A DNA stretch of 64,000 nt from Brevundimonas sp. ASV9 (GCF_016429195.1 NZ_JAELUF010000003.1:19524-83523), one strand, 5' to 3'. Shown: positions 27,701-35,746, numbered from the stretch's first letter. The notes: generated by a model from the sequence alone, not told the origin. Made by a program: numbers and translations.

Positions 27701-27972
27701 CCTCCATGCTCGTCGTCGACGGCAAGGTTCAGCGTGAAGGCGACGTCGTCCACATCGTCGCGACCAGACTTCATGACGCATCGGCCCTGCTCGCTTCGGT
27801 CGGCGACCGGGGCGAGGCCTTCCCCCTGCCCCACGGGCGCGGCGACGAATTCCATCGCGGCGGGTCGCCGGATGCGCGCGACGCTCCCCCTCGCGCGATC
27901 AAAGTCCGGGACATCTACATTCCAGATCTTCATCTCGACACGATCAGACCGAAGACGCGGGATTTCCGGTAG
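24718..27972 (+). CDS. dnaE2: DnaE2, error-prone DNA polymerase III alpha-like subunit
   Basis: A 1084-residue C-family polymerase of the ImuC/DnaE2 class, the catalytic partner of ImuA and ImuB. It has an N-terminal PHP domain ([19 protein letters not shown]), the polymerase catalytic aspartates in [13 protein letters not shown] near residue 375, [22 protein letters not shown] near residue 710, and a late OB-fold. The start at 24718 matches family N termini (M-x-YVELQ), although the best purine-rich tract lies 22 bases upstream. An in-frame ATG at 24613 would add 35 unsupported residues. It is 21 kb from imuAB instead of adjacent. Confidence 0.93.
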   Translation: MSYVELQATSHFSFLRGASSCELLFEQARLCGLDALAIVDRNSLAGIVRAHEAAKASGVRLIVGCRLDLIDGTGVLVYPTDRPAYSRLTRLLSLGKRRAGKAKCHLDWSDLKDWSEGLIAILVPDEADEACAVNLRRLKATFSAGAYLALTLRRRPGDALRLHDLSNLAVQAGVPTVVTNDVLFHHPDQRLLQDVVTCVRHGCTIDELGFRRERHADRYLKPPHEMHRLFKAYPEALARSVEIADRCRFSLDELAYQYPDEVSTPGMTPQQTLEQLTWAGAADRYPEGLPDRVRKTLRHELDLIGQLDYAPYFLTVHSIVRFARSQDILCQGRGSAANSAVCYVLGITSIDPGRNDLLFERFVSQERREPPDIDVDFEHERREVVMQWIFETYGRNHAALCSVVTRYRSRGALRDVGKALGLSEDLIKTLSSQVWSYSSEGVEDKHVADLNLNLEDRRLRLALELSRQLIGAPRHLSQHPGGFVLTHDRLDDLVPIEPAAMKDRQVIEWDKDDIDVLKFMKVDVLALGMLSCMKRGFDLLAEYKGIALDLATIPAEDPKTYAMIRKADTLGVFQIESRAQMAMLPRIKPRTFYDLVIEVAIVRPGPIQGDMVHPYLRRREGKEDVVYPKPELEKVLGKTLGVPLFQEQAMRVAIECAGFTASEADQLRRAMATFKFTGGVSHFKDKLISGMVERGYDAAFAEKTFSQLEGFGSYGFPESHAASFALIAYASSWLKCHHPDVFCAALLNAQPMGFYAPAQIVRDAQQHGVEIRPICVNASRWDCTLEPAGDDGRFAVRLGLRMVRGLVNGDAARLLAARTDGAFRSVDDLWRRAGAQVASLVRLAEADAFRPALFLDRRDALWAIKGLRDEPLPLFAAADVHDQKTEISEPDPGLKPMTPGREVVEDYSHIGLTLRDHPLSFLRGDLQARHIMTCADGTAMRDGRLTRVAGLVLVRQKPGSAKGVMFITIEDETGVANLVIWPSLYEQQRRIVLSASMLVVDGKVQREGDVVHIVATRLHDASALLASVGDRGEAFPLPHGRGDEFHRGGSPDARDAPPRAIKVRDIYIPDLHLDTIRPKTRDFR

Positions 27973-28357
27973 CGAACTCGAGGCGACATCGGTCACAGAA
28001 GGATGCGGCCTGCCTCGAGTGGCTGACGCAGTGTGAAAGAGGATAGAGATCATCCGCGATCCATGAATGTTGCTGGATTTAGTGCGCTTTCTTGACTCTC
28101 ATTGGGCGTGGATCACATATGATCTATTTTGCGCCCGACTTTTCTTGTTTTTTTACAATCGCCTAAGCCTACCGCAGGTGTGCGTAATGTGTGCATCATC
28201 CTCCACAGGATGATATTCCTAATGTTCCCCGCTGGGGTCAGGCATTTTTGTTGTCGGGATTCATCGTCTCGAACACAGGCCTATCGCCCCCTAGGCTGGG
28301 TTAATGATGGCATTCGAGATGGAATGTTTGGTCGCTTAACAAGCTGGGAGAACGTCG
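27973..28357. other. AT-rich intergenic region after dnaE2
   Basis: No convincing gene. A perfect 9-bp inverted repeat (ACTCGAGGC at 27976-27984 and GCCTCGAGT at 28012-28020) follows the dnaE2 stop but lacks a T-tract. The stretch 28080-28260 is far more AT-rich than its surroundings, which may mark the left side of accessory DNA. Confidence 0.5.
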
Positions 28358-28483
28358 GTGACCGACGCTAAGCTGCAAGCCTTTCAGGTGAACTTTGTGC
28401 AGATGGTCCTGGTGTTCTCGTTCACCATTGTGGCCGTCCTCGCCATCAAGACGGTGATCTCCAAAATGGTGCGAGCGCTGTGA
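28358..28483 (+). CDS. putative 41-residue membrane protein
   Basis: A GTG-initiated frame with GGGAGAAC upstream encodes VTDAKLQAFQVNFVQMVLV..., a short polar start followed by one long hydrophobic helix (about residues 14-33) and a basic end KMVRAL. It would be a single-pass inner-membrane micropeptide. No family is recognised. The mixed coding-like third positions and ribosome-binding site favour it, but small size keeps confidence low. Confidence 0.4.
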   Translation: MTDAKLQAFQVNFVQMVLVFSFTIVAVLAIKTVISKMVRAL

Positions 28484-28661
28484 TCGAAAGGCCCGCGCCG
28501 GCGATCATGACGAGCGAAGCAAGCCATCCTGACCTAGGTCTCTCGCGCTGATCCGGCTGCGCTCGTCCAGAAGGCGCATTGCTACCGCGACGAAGTATCC
28601 ACCATCCTCCTAGCCGGAGGAACGCGATGTTGAGACCTCGACCAACATGCGGAGCCAGCTG

Positions 28662-28796
28662 CTAATCCGGCTTGTTCTTGCGCCGGCTCGTCCCGCCATT
28701 CATGCCCTCAATGAGCCCTCCGACAATGGGTTGAACCAACCAAGCTATGAACACTGCGGTGACCCCACCGGCCATGAATATAAGAACGTCCATCAT
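28662..28796 (-). CDS. putative small membrane protein
   Basis: A 44-residue product, MMDVLIFMAGGVTAVFIAWL..., with one or two hydrophobic segments and a basic tail (TSRRKNKPD). The ATG at 28796 has GGGAGA eight bases upstream on the minus strand; further upstream codons are probably not translated. Function unknown. It sits between the small gene at 28358 and a larger unknown gene at the border of the accessory segment. Confidence 0.45.
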   Translation of the reverse strand: MMDVLIFMAGGVTAVFIAWLVQPIVGGLIEGMNGGTSRRKNKPD

Positions 28797-28903
28797 CAGG
28801 CGTCTCCCAACAAAGTCTGTGGCTCTCGTATACGGCAGTATGTCGTGTGACCGAAGCAGTGGGGCGGCACGGCGACCAGAGCACACGTCCGTATGCCTGC
28901 TGT

Positions 28904-29725
28904 TCAGTGTCGAACGCCCTTCGTCTCGACAGGGTTCAGCTGCAGCTCAGCCGCACTGATCGCGAGAGCCTGAAGCTTGGTGCAGGGAAGAAGACCGCAT
29001 TCTTGAGCAAAGGTCAGCGCCCCATGATTGGCGGGGTCGATCAGACCAACCACTGCGTCGTGCAATCCCTCTAGCGTCGAGACGTCATCCACGAAAGCGG
29101 CCAGGTCCCCGCCGGCCCCGTACACCGTGTAGTGAGCGAGGCCTCCTCGCTGGGCTCGATAGGCATCCCAACGAGCCTTCAGCTTCGCCACGCGCTCGCC
29201 GGAACCGACAAGGTCGTTCGCTCGTGCCAACCCCTCCGCGACGATCTCCTCGGCAGCCTCGAGCTTGGGCGCCATTCTCATCACATAGTGAGCCGTCCAA
29301 TACCGGGTCAGTAGATTGCTGCAGTCGGCGCCGTCCTGATGCAGCAGCGGCGCCAAGCCAATCTCCAGATCCCCTTCAGCAAACAGGGCGAGGTCATCGA
29401 TCAGGATATGCGGACCTAGCGCCTGCAGGGACGCTAGCACCCTGTCCACCAGCCATCCTGAAAGGTCTGCCAGATCCTCGGCGGTCGTCTTTACCAACCC
29501 TCCATTGTCGGGATTGTCCCGCAACTGTCGAACCCACACCATCAGCAATAACGAAAGGATCGTGAGTGCGTCGTCGTTCAAGCCTTCCCGGGCGGCGTTC
29601 TGCAGAACCCTAAGCGATGCAAGCATGATCAACGGGTCGAGCTCTGCTGGGTCCAGATGCGACCCTGTTCCGATCATGAGCTGCAATTCGGAACTCATCT
29701 CGGAAATATCGACAAAATCAGCCAT
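28904..29725 (-). CDS. hypothetical protein under XRE-type operator
   Basis: A 273-residue, mainly helical soluble protein not recognised as a known family. It starts MADFVDISEMSSELQLMIG and has a conspicuous helical middle (LDPLIMLASLRVLQNAAREGLNDDALTILSLLLMVW). The ATG at 29725 has GAGGGG upstream; the extra seven codons upstream would run through a palindromic operator, so they are excluded. It is divergent from an XRE regulator and is the probable target of that regulator. Confidence 0.65.
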   Translation of the reverse strand: MADFVDISEMSSELQLMIGTGSHLDPAELDPLIMLASLRVLQNAAREGLNDDALTILSLLLMVWVRQLRDNPDNGGLVKTTAEDLADLSGWLVDRVLASLQALGPHILIDDLALFAEGDLEIGLAPLLHQDGADCSNLLTRYWTAHYVMRMAPKLEAAEEIVAEGLARANDLVGSGERVAKLKARWDAYRAQRGGLAHYTVYGAGGDLAAFVDDVSTLEGLHDAVVGLIDPANHGALTFAQECGLLPCTKLQALAISAAELQLNPVETKGVRH

Positions 29726-29743
29726 CACACCCCTCGCACAAAT

Positions 29744-29758
29744 CACACTGATAGTGTG
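29744..29758. promoter_or_regulatory. palindromic operator between divergent genes
   Basis: CACACTGATAGTGTG, a perfect 6-bp inverted repeat around GAT. It lies 18 bases upstream of the unknown gene's ATG and 36 bases upstream of the XRE gene's GTG. Placement and symmetry are typical for autoregulation by a dimeric HTH repressor. Confidence 0.65.
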
Positions 29759-29794
29759 TAGTGAAGATCGGGCGGCAGCCGCAAGTGCGGTTGC

Positions 29795-30025
29795 GTGGAA
29801 GTTGACGCTGAACTGGTGAGTTTTGGCCGCGCCGTCAGGTCGCGGCGGATTGCGCTTGGCCTAAGCCAAGAGGAACTGGCCGACAGAGCCGGGCTCCACC
29901 GAAACTATATCGGCGGCATTGAGCGCGGCGAACGTAACGTCGGTATTAAAGCTGTCTACGCCTTGGCTGTCGGCCTCGGCTGTGGACCGTCCGAGTTGTT
30001 CAACCCGCCCACGTCGCCGCGTTAA
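29795..30025 (+). CDS. XRE-family transcriptional regulator
   Basis: A 76-residue protein that is almost only an HTH-XRE domain: FGRAVRSRRIALGLSQEELADRAGLHRNYIGGIERGERNVGIKAVYALAVGLG. Such proteins repress from palindromes like that at 29744-29758. The GTG at 29795 is used; no better ribosome-binding site or ATG is present. It lies upstream of a small gene and the serine recombinase on the same strand, so it may control the recombination module. Confidence 0.82.
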   Translation: MEVDAELVSFGRAVRSRRIALGLSQEELADRAGLHRNYIGGIERGERNVGIKAVYALAVGLGCGPSELFNPPTSPR

Positions 30026-30111
30026 CTCTCCCTTAACCGACGCCTTAGCACTCTGACCGAGCCGTAAGACCGATCCAAAACCATCGTTTACTTTAATCGA
30101 AAGGTTTGGAT

Positions 30112-30420
30112 ATGGACTATTCCCCAGAGGTTTCAACAGAAGCCAACAGTATCCGTTTGGAGGGGTTTACCCCGACCGCTCCAGCAACAAGTCATCGCCA
30201 ATCCTGCGACAAGGCTACGGCCTTACCCCCTTCGCAGGATTGTGCAGTCGAATCCACTGAGGTCATACTCAACACCGCTCGCGCGATTAGCGTGTGCGAT
30301 GGAATTTGGCCGAGCAGCCGTGTTGCAGTCGCCGAGTCCCTTCTCGACGACTTGGCCCGCATCCTTGCGCGTATGACGCTCGATATGCACCGTTGCGATC
30401 TTCCATCGCCCGGAGCCTGA
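30112..30420 (+). CDS. hypothetical protein upstream of serine recombinase
   Basis: A 102-residue protein (MDYSPEVSTEANSIRLEG ... SLLDDLARILARMTLDMH), unknown family. The C-terminal helix is the only clear secondary element. The ATG at 30112 is chosen over a TTG two codons earlier. Its stop lies four bases before the recombinase ATG, so translation is probably coupled. A directionality or accessory function is possible but unproven. Confidence 0.5.
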   Translation: MDYSPEVSTEANSIRLEGFTPTAPATSHRQSCDKATALPPSQDCAVESTEVILNTARAISVCDGIWPSSRVAVAESLLDDLARILARMTLDMHRCDLPSPGA

Positions 30421-30424
30421 GCTG

Positions 30425-32053
30425 ATGCGTGCAGCCCTATATGCCCGTTACTCGACCGACCTTCAAAACGTCGCTTCGATCGCGGATCAGTTTGCGACGT
30501 GCCGATCCTTTGCAGCGAAGGACGCGACCAAGATCGTCGCGACGTTTGAGGACGCAGCCATCTCGGGAGGGTCCGCAGCAAACCGGCCCGGATTGCACAG
30601 CCTGATGCACGGCGCAAAGAACGGCGAGTTCGACGTCGTGCTTTGTGAAGCGTTAGATCGCCTTTCTCGGTCCCAAGCCGATGTCGCGGCCCTCTTCGAG
30701 GATCTGCGGTTTCACGGCGTCAAAATCCGCACGATCTCCGAAGGCGACATATCTGAGCTTCAGATTGGGCTGATGGGCACCATGAACGCCCTCCAACTGC
30801 GCGAGACAGGCCGAAAGACAAGGCGCGGCCTTCAAGGTGTCGTCCGCTCCGGTCGTCATACTGGGGGCCGTGTCTACGGCTACAAAATCAGGCGAGAAGT
30901 CGACGCCATCGGCGAACCGATCCGGGGCCTTCGCGATAGCGATCCTGGTGAAGCAGAAGTCGTCAGAGAGATCTTTCGGCGCTACGCCGCCGGCCAATCG
31001 CCTCGGGCGATCGTAAGCGACTTGAATCGCCGCAGCATACCCGGCCCGCGAGGCGGAAGCTGGAACGCGTCGACGATCAACGGCAATGCCGAGCGCGGCA
31101 ATGGGGTCATCCATAATGAGTTGTATCGCGGCGTCCTGGTTTTTGGTCGTCAGACCTGGGTGAAGGACAGGCGCACAGGAAAGCGCCAGGCGCGAACGGC
31201 GGATCCTGAAGAAATTATTCGGACCGAGGTGCCGCATCTTCGAATCATCTCCGAAGAACTATGGGCGAAAGTTCAGCATCGCTACGCGGAGACCACCTTA
31301 TCGTCACGGGGGCCCTCCCCGCGCGTAGCCGTTCGGCCCCGGCACTTACTGAGCGGAAAACTGACCTGCGGAGTTTGTGGCGGCCCGATGATCCGAAGCG
31401 GTGCCGACCAACGCTTTATGTGCTCATGGCGACGAGAACGAGGAAAATCGGCATGCACGAACGGCCGCGGGATCAAGAGCGCCGAGATCGAGGCGCGCGT
31501 TCTCGCCGCGATCAAGAACAGACTTCTAGCGCCGGAACGCGTGGCGCTCGCTGTGGAAGAGGCGAGGCTCGCAGCAGAGAATGACGCGCGTAGGATCACC
31601 CAAGCTCGATCAAAACTCGACAGTGAGCTTGCAGAGGTGAAGCGCCGTGCCGAACGCTTGGTCGACCAGATCGCCGATGGCGTCCTTACGGGCGCTGCAG
31701 TCAAGGATCGTCTGGACGCGCTGGAAGCGCGGCGAAGCCAGATTGAATCAGAACTGGCCCAAGCACCGGCGGCGTCGGTCGTCGCCCTGCATCCTCGCGT
31801 GGCCGAGCATTACCGGACCGTCGTGGGCTCGCTGGAGCGCACCTTGGCTCGCAGCGACAGCGAGGCAGTGACTGAAGCACGGGACTTGGTGCGCAAGTTG
31901 ATTGGAACCGTCGTGGTCACGCCGTTGGAAGAGCGCGGAAAGTTTGCCTTGACCGTACAAGGCAAAATCGCCGCCCTGGTGAACCAAGACGGCGAAAAGA
32001 CTACGAAGTTGGGTGCGGGAGTAGGATTTGAACCTACGACCTTCAGGTTATGA
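30425..32053 (+). CDS. large serine recombinase, 3' end fused to tRNA-derived att sequence
   Basis: A 542-residue large serine recombinase. The resolvase domain starts RAALYARYS with the catalytic Ser10 and continues DRLSRSQADVAALFEDL. A recombinase domain (YGYKIRREVD..., EIFRRYAAGQSPRAIVSDLN) follows. A zinc ribbon (LTCGVCGGPM ... FMCSWRRERGKSACTN) lies near residues 313-345, then a coiled coil at 390-440. The last residues GVGFEPTTFRL and the stop codon are encoded by the antisense tRNA-fMet half-repeat at 32009-32054. The natural C terminus may therefore have been replaced or may always have ended in the tRNA. Confidence 0.88.
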   Translation: MRAALYARYSTDLQNVASIADQFATCRSFAAKDATKIVATFEDAAISGGSAANRPGLHSLMHGAKNGEFDVVLCEALDRLSRSQADVAALFEDLRFHGVKIRTISEGDISELQIGLMGTMNALQLRETGRKTRRGLQGVVRSGRHTGGRVYGYKIRREVDAIGEPIRGLRDSDPGEAEVVREIFRRYAAGQSPRAIVSDLNRRSIPGPRGGSWNASTINGNAERGNGVIHNELYRGVLVFGRQTWVKDRRTGKRQARTADPEEIIRTEVPHLRIISEELWAKVQHRYAETTLSSRGPSPRVAVRPRHLLSGKLTCGVCGGPMIRSGADQRFMCSWRRERGKSACTNGRGIKSAEIEARVLAAIKNRLLAPERVALAVEEARLAAENDARRITQARSKLDSELAEVKRRAERLVDQIADGVLTGAAVKDRLDALEARRSQIESELAQAPAASVVALHPRVAEHYRTVVGSLERTLARSDSEAVTEARDLVRKLIGTVVVTPLEERGKFALTVQGKIAALVNQDGEKTTKLGAGVGFEPTTFRL

Positions 32054-32054
32054 G
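32009..32054. repeat. attL: 46-bp direct repeat of tRNA-fMet 3' half
   Basis: Identical over 46 bases to 63739-63784. The repeat spans the tRNA-fMet sequence from the anticodon through the 3' end (minus-strand sense). This is the left attachment site of the island; the integrase gene begins about 210 bases inside it. The end of the serine recombinase reading frame lies within it. Confidence 0.93.
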
Positions 32055-32264
32055 AACGGTTTATACTGTTTTCCAATTACGAGATATTATTTCTTACTGC
32101 CGCTCAAAGCCCTACGACGCCTGGGTTTCTGTTGACGACCTCGCCAATCTGAATCACCGTTCCTGCGATCTATTTCGCCCTGCTTTTCCGCCGAACGCTT
32201 CCGTCTTGCTTCCACGGATCGACCGGCCTGAGCGGCGGCGGATGTGCTGGGAAAGGACTTGGAG

Positions 32265-33428
32265 ATGGCTGGCGAGAAGTTGAGCAAGCGCGTGGTGGAC
32301 CGTCTGGAGGCTCGCGCCAAGGACTACATCGTTTTCGACGGTGAACTGCCGGGGTTCGGCGTCCGCGTCATGCCAAACGGCAAGCGCTTCTATCTGATCC
32401 AGTATCGGAGGCACGGCCGGACCCGCCGCGTGGCGCTGGGCCAGCATGGCGTGGTGACGGCGGAGATCGCCCGCCGCGAGGCCAACCGCATGCTGGGCGC
32501 CGTGCGCGGCGGCGGCGATGATCCGGCTACGCTGCGGGATCTGGAGCGCCAGGCGGCGACGATTCAGGAGTTGGGCGCAAGGTTCCTGAAAGAGCACGTC
32601 GCGGTGCGCTGCAAGCCGACCACCGCCTACGAATACAGGCGCGCCGTCGAGTTCTTCATCAACCCCTTCTTCGGCAAGCAGCGGGTGCGGACGGTGACCT
32701 CGGCCGATGTGGCGGAACTTCATGGGAAGTATGCGCACACCCCCTATCAATCGAACCGGGTACTGGGCGTCCTCTCCAAGATGATGAACCTGGCCGAGGT
32801 CTGGGGCATGCGCGACAAGCGCACCAACCCCTGTGACGACGTGAAGGGTTTCCCCGAGCGCAAGCGAGAGCGCTTCCTGTCGCCTGAAGAGATCGAGCGC
32901 CTGGGCGCGGCCCTTCAAGAGGCCGAGCGCACAGGCGCGGAAAGCCGCTTCGCTGTCGCCGCCTTCAGGCTGCTGCTTCTCACCGGCTGCCGCCTGCGCG
33001 AGATCCAGACGTTGAAATGGAGCTACATCGACTTCAAAGACGGCCGCTTCCGGCTGCCGGACAGCAAGACCGGACCGAAGACGGTCTATCTCGGTGACGC
33101 CGTAGTCGAGCTGCTGCGCAAACTGCCTGAGGTTGATGGCAATCCCTATGTCATCGTCGGCAAGTTGGAGGGGCGCCACCTGACCGACCTTCAGCATCCG
33201 TGGCGGCGGATCCGTAATGCCGCTGGCTTGGAGGATGTCCGTATCCATGATCTTCGGCACACCTATGCATCGGACGGCGTGCTTGCAGGCGAAGGCTTGC
33301 CGATGATTGGCAAGCTGCTCGGCCATACGCAGGTTCAGACCACCGCCCGATATGCGCACCTGGCGGACCACCCAGTAAGGGAGGCGGCGACGCGCATCGC
33401 GGGACGGCTGGCGATGGCGCTGGGGTGA
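32265..33428 (+). CDS. tyrosine recombinase / island integrase
   Basis: A 387-residue integrase with an N-terminal arm-binding DUF4102-like part (FDGELPGFGVRVMPNGKRFYLIQYR), a core-binding domain, and a full catalytic set: Arg in LTGCRLREIQ near 243, Lys in SKTGPKT near 268, HDLRHTYAS near 328-336, LGHTQ, and Tyr in TARYAH near 362. The ATG at 32265 has AAAGGA seven bases upstream and is preferred to the GTG at 32244. Being next to the left repeat, it most likely catalysed island insertion at tRNA-fMet. Confidence 0.93.
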   Translation: MAGEKLSKRVVDRLEARAKDYIVFDGELPGFGVRVMPNGKRFYLIQYRRHGRTRRVALGQHGVVTAEIARREANRMLGAVRGGGDDPATLRDLERQAATIQELGARFLKEHVAVRCKPTTAYEYRRAVEFFINPFFGKQRVRTVTSADVAELHGKYAHTPYQSNRVLGVLSKMMNLAEVWGMRDKRTNPCDDVKGFPERKRERFLSPEEIERLGAALQEAERTGAESRFAVAAFRLLLLTGCRLREIQTLKWSYIDFKDGRFRLPDSKTGPKTVYLGDAVVELLRKLPEVDGNPYVIVGKLEGRHLTDLQHPWRRIRNAAGLEDVRIHDLRHTYASDGVLAGEGLPMIGKLLGHTQVQTTARYAHLADHPVREAATRIAGRLAMALG

Positions 33429-33458
33429 GGGACGTTACGGCCTCTCCTGCCCTCCTCA

Positions 33459-34037
33459 TCAAGATCGGCAGATCGCGCGCTCACGGTTGAAGCGGTCCCA
33501 CACCACCGTCGTCCCGCTGCGGATCATGGCGCAGTTGATCTCCACGTCGGCGGGGGTCCAGCAGATGGCCGTGACCCGGTTGTAGCTTTGGCCGATGCGC
33601 TCGCAACTGAGCGTCCGGTTCGCTGCCAAGCGGCGGAGTTCAGCCGTTGCGGACGCGGCCGATGCAGCGGGACAGGGGTGATTAGGCGAGCAGGTCTCGT
33701 CGGTCTCCCGCGCCGCCACAGCGTGCAGTCGGATGCGCGTCCCATCCTCGCAGCGGAGAGTGTCGCCGTCGTTCACATAGGCCACGTCGCAGACGAACCG
33801 GTCGGCGGTCGGCGCTGCCGACCCCGGCTCCCGCTCCGGCTCCACCGCCAGCATCTGCTCCAGCCTTGGATCCAGACGTTCCAGTTTGTCGTCCAAGGGC
33901 CAATAGACCACCGTCAGAAACGCCGCCGCCGCCATGCCGGCGACGGCGACTGCGAAGCGCCAAGGATGGCTGCGACGGCGTGTCCTCTTGGTGGGAGGCG
34001 ACGGAAGACGGGAACGACGACGGCGAGAGCGGCTCAT
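33459..34037 (-). CDS. membrane-anchored SNase-like protein
   Basis: A 192-residue protein with an Arg-rich cytoplasmic start, one transmembrane helix (WRFAVAVAGMAAAAFLTVVYW) near residues 25-46, and a periplasmic staphylococcal-nuclease-like domain (VNDGDTLRCEDGTRIRLHAVAARETDE). The first catalytic-site strand pattern DGDT...IRL is kept, but the Arg/Glu catalytic pair of active thermonuclease is not fully evident. Several cysteines suggest disulfides outside the cytoplasm. The ATG at 34037 avoids eight doubtful codons upstream. Confidence 0.75.
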   Translation of the reverse strand: MSRSRRRRSRLPSPPTKRTRRRSHPWRFAVAVAGMAAAAFLTVVYWPLDDKLERLDPRLEQMLAVEPEREPGSAAPTADRFVCDVAYVNDGDTLRCEDGTRIRLHAVAARETDETCSPNHPCPAASAASATAELRRLAANRTLSCERIGQSYNRVTAICWTPADVEINCAMIRSGTTVVWDRFNRERAICRS

Positions 34038-34208
34038 CACTGCAATCTGTCCGCGCCACATTTAAAGAGGGTTGAGCCTCCCCTTCCCCCTCTATTCAGC
34101 CCACACCTCATTTAGGATCTTGGCGGCCAAGGCCGCTTTGTCCTGCGGTAGGAAGCGGCGATAGTGAGCTGCGACCGTGGCCCTATGACAGCGGCGTGGG
34201 AAACGCCA

Positions 34209-34233
34209 GTTCGATTCACAACTCGAATCGAAC
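34209..34233. promoter_or_regulatory. inverted-repeat operator upstream of XRE gene
   Basis: GTTCGATTC, seven bases, then GAATCGAAC: a perfect 9-bp inverted repeat 67 bases before the XRE gene at 34301. The position suggests autoregulation. The left half resembles a tRNA T-loop but no tRNA fold is present. Confidence 0.6.
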
Positions 34234-34300
34234 GCCAAACGTAGCGGTAGCGGTCCGGTGTGAGATAAGCACCGCTAGCTCCATCAGGTAACAAGTCCTC

Positions 34301-34639
34301 ATGGCACGCAGCACCACGACAGACGTCGACGCTCAGATCGGCGCAACCATCCGCACATTGCGGATAGGCCAGCGGATGACACAAGCCGAACTCGCGCGTG
34401 AGATCGGCGTCACCTTCCAGCAGGTGCAAAAGTACGAGTGCGGCGTGAACCGCGTCAGCGCCGCCACCTTGCTGAAGTTGGCGGAGACGCTCGATTGCTC
34501 GGTCGCGCATCTGTATGGAGAGCCGGAAGTGTCGTCGAACACTAAGTCGGAGCGTGCGATCCTCAAACTCTGGGAGCAGCTTCATGACCAGCAACGTGAT
34601 GCGGTTGTGGTGATGATCCAGGAGTTCTTGAAGCGATAG
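34301..34639 (+). CDS. XRE-family transcriptional regulator
   Basis: A 112-residue protein with an HTH-XRE domain at residues 12-66 (IGATIRTLRIGQRMTQAELAREIGVTFQQVQKYECGVNRVSAATLLKLAETL), the form common in alphaproteobacterial regulators such as SinR/PraR-like proteins. A short C-terminal helix (LKLWEQLHDQQRDAVVVMIQEFL) probably aids dimerisation. A perfect inverted repeat lies upstream at 34209-34233. It may control neighbouring island genes. Confidence 0.88.
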   Translation: MARSTTTDVDAQIGATIRTLRIGQRMTQAELAREIGVTFQQVQKYECGVNRVSAATLLKLAETLDCSVAHLYGEPEVSSNTKSERAILKLWEQLHDQQRDAVVVMIQEFLKR

Positions 34640-34691
34640 CCGCGACGGCTTGGCGCGTGACAGCACAACCGAGACGGTATACGGCTAGGCT

Positions 34692-34907
34692 ATGGTTTCG
34701 TTCGAAGATCTCGCCGCTGGCAGCGATATCCACATCTGCGTGCCGCTGACGGGTGCGATCCTGATCCAGCCCAGGCCGGACTGCGAAGAAGAGTTCGATA
34801 CGCTGGTCGCGCATCTCTACGAGGTCGAGGATCGCCAGTACGCCATCCTACCGAAGATGGGGCCGGCCGGGTTCTATGCGTCGGCGGAGGTGATGCGGCT
34901 GAACTGA
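34692..34907 (+). CDS. small hypothetical protein
   Basis: A 71-residue acidic alpha/beta protein (MVSFEDLAAGSDIHICVPLTGAILIQPRPDCEEEFDTL...), not recognised. It follows the XRE gene by about 50 bases on the same strand and ends 12 bases before a convergent lipoprotein gene. There is no signal peptide or membrane segment. Confidence 0.5.
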   Translation: MVSFEDLAAGSDIHICVPLTGAILIQPRPDCEEEFDTLVAHLYEVEDRQYAILPKMGPAGFYASAEVMRLN

Positions 34908-34919
34908 CGCCGGAGCGCC

Positions 34920-35228
34920 TTAGTTGAGCTTCATCTCGGTTGTCGAAATGACGCTGACAAACTTCCCATTTCTGTCGATCAGCACAGCAGCAGATTTCGC
35001 TCCGCCCGAACCAAACACGTTGGCGGTGGAATGCAGCCACATCAGCTGAGTGGAGCCGCCATAGAGTTCGGTGCGCCCATTCGGAGGCCCCATGCGGGCG
35101 ATCACTTCGGCCTCTGTCATTCCCGGCATCAACTGCGCGAGGACAGCAGAGTTGTAGTTGGTTCCTATTGATGCACAGCCAGACAGCAGTAAGGCAGCGT
35201 ATACAGCGGCGGCGGTCAAACGGGTCAT
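34920..35228 (-). CDS. SmpA/OmlA-like small lipoprotein
   Basis: A 102-residue lipoprotein. The signal peptide MTRLTAAAVYAALLLSGC ends in a lipobox (LLSGC). The mature part GMTEAEVIARMGPPNGRTELYGGSTQLMW has the BamE/SmpA-type pattern in which a helix precedes GPP. The ATG at 35228 has GGAGAAAC upstream. BamE homologues help outer-membrane assembly, but this island copy may be an unrelated small envelope protein of the same fold. Confidence 0.75.
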   Translation of the reverse strand: MTRLTAAAVYAALLLSGCASIGTNYNSAVLAQLMPGMTEAEVIARMGPPNGRTELYGGSTQLMWLHSTANVFGSGGAKSAAVLIDRNGKFVSVISTTEMKLN

Positions 35229-35434
35229 AGGTTTCTCCTGAAGCCTACTGGCTTCCAGCACAGTCTTCAGCCCGATCAACCGAAGCCAAGATTGATAGTT
35301 GATCGTGACGACAACCATCGGAACAATCCGCCTGGCGCCCCCGGATCTCGAGCACTAGTAAACCAATACGTAGCTATAGTGGCGAGTTTGGAGCAAAGGA
35401 CTGCGAACAAGGCCTTATCCAAAAGCCCCGGCTC

Positions 35435-35746
35435 TTACTCGCACCCAACCCCGTCTCCATCACGGTCGAGATGTCTGCCGTAACCCGGATCACCCCGGCG
35501 AACGGGAGCTGCACCAGCCGCCCGCGCCGCCGAGCAGTTTGCGAATGCGCGACCGGACGATGGAGCAGACATTAGACCTTGCGGTCTTGCAGGGGCAGAT
35601 CTCGCTCCACTGCCTCTGTGGCAGTGGTATCCGCCCCTTTGACGATCGTTGTGGCAACCCTCGGCGTTCAGGCCCCCTGAGTGAGCCGACACTGTCATTG
35701 GCAAAAGCGTAGCAGAGATCGCCGCGATTATGCCGACACTCCGCAT
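35435..35746 (-). CDS. YHYH/Excalibur-domain secreted protein
   Basis: A 103-residue secreted protein. A signal peptide (ISATLLPMTVSAHS) is followed by an HSGGLNAEGCHNDRQRGGYHCHR motif (YHYH-like, metal-binding looking) and a C-terminal Excalibur calcium-binding segment (FANCSAARAAGAAPVRRGDPGYGRHLDRDGDGVGCE). Four cysteines probably form disulfides. The ATG at 35746 overlaps the stop of the upstream gene by one base, so the two form an operon. Confidence 0.8.
   Translation of the reverse strand: MRSVGIIAAISATLLPMTVSAHSGGLNAEGCHNDRQRGGYHCHRGSGARSAPARPQGLMSAPSSGRAFANCSAARAAGAAPVRRGDPGYGRHLDRDGDGVGCE

Noticed and set aside
27976..28020. Terminator after dnaE2.
   Set aside because: The 9-bp inverted repeat has a 27-base spacer and no T-tract.
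28129..28371. An 80-residue frame in the AT-rich gap after dnaE2.
   Set aside because: No start context, no domain, odd residue composition, and it overlaps the better-supported small gene at 28358.
27973..28900. A third copy of the tRNA-fMet att repeat marking the left end of the serine-recombinase element.
   Set aside because: No such copy was found by eye, so no boundary is claimed.
34112..34666. A 184-residue minus-strand frame over the XRE gene.
   Set aside because: It is mostly antisense to a clear XRE gene. A short stretch near 34090-34200 (HRATVAAHYRRFLPQDKAALAAK in another frame) looks protein-like but is too short to call.
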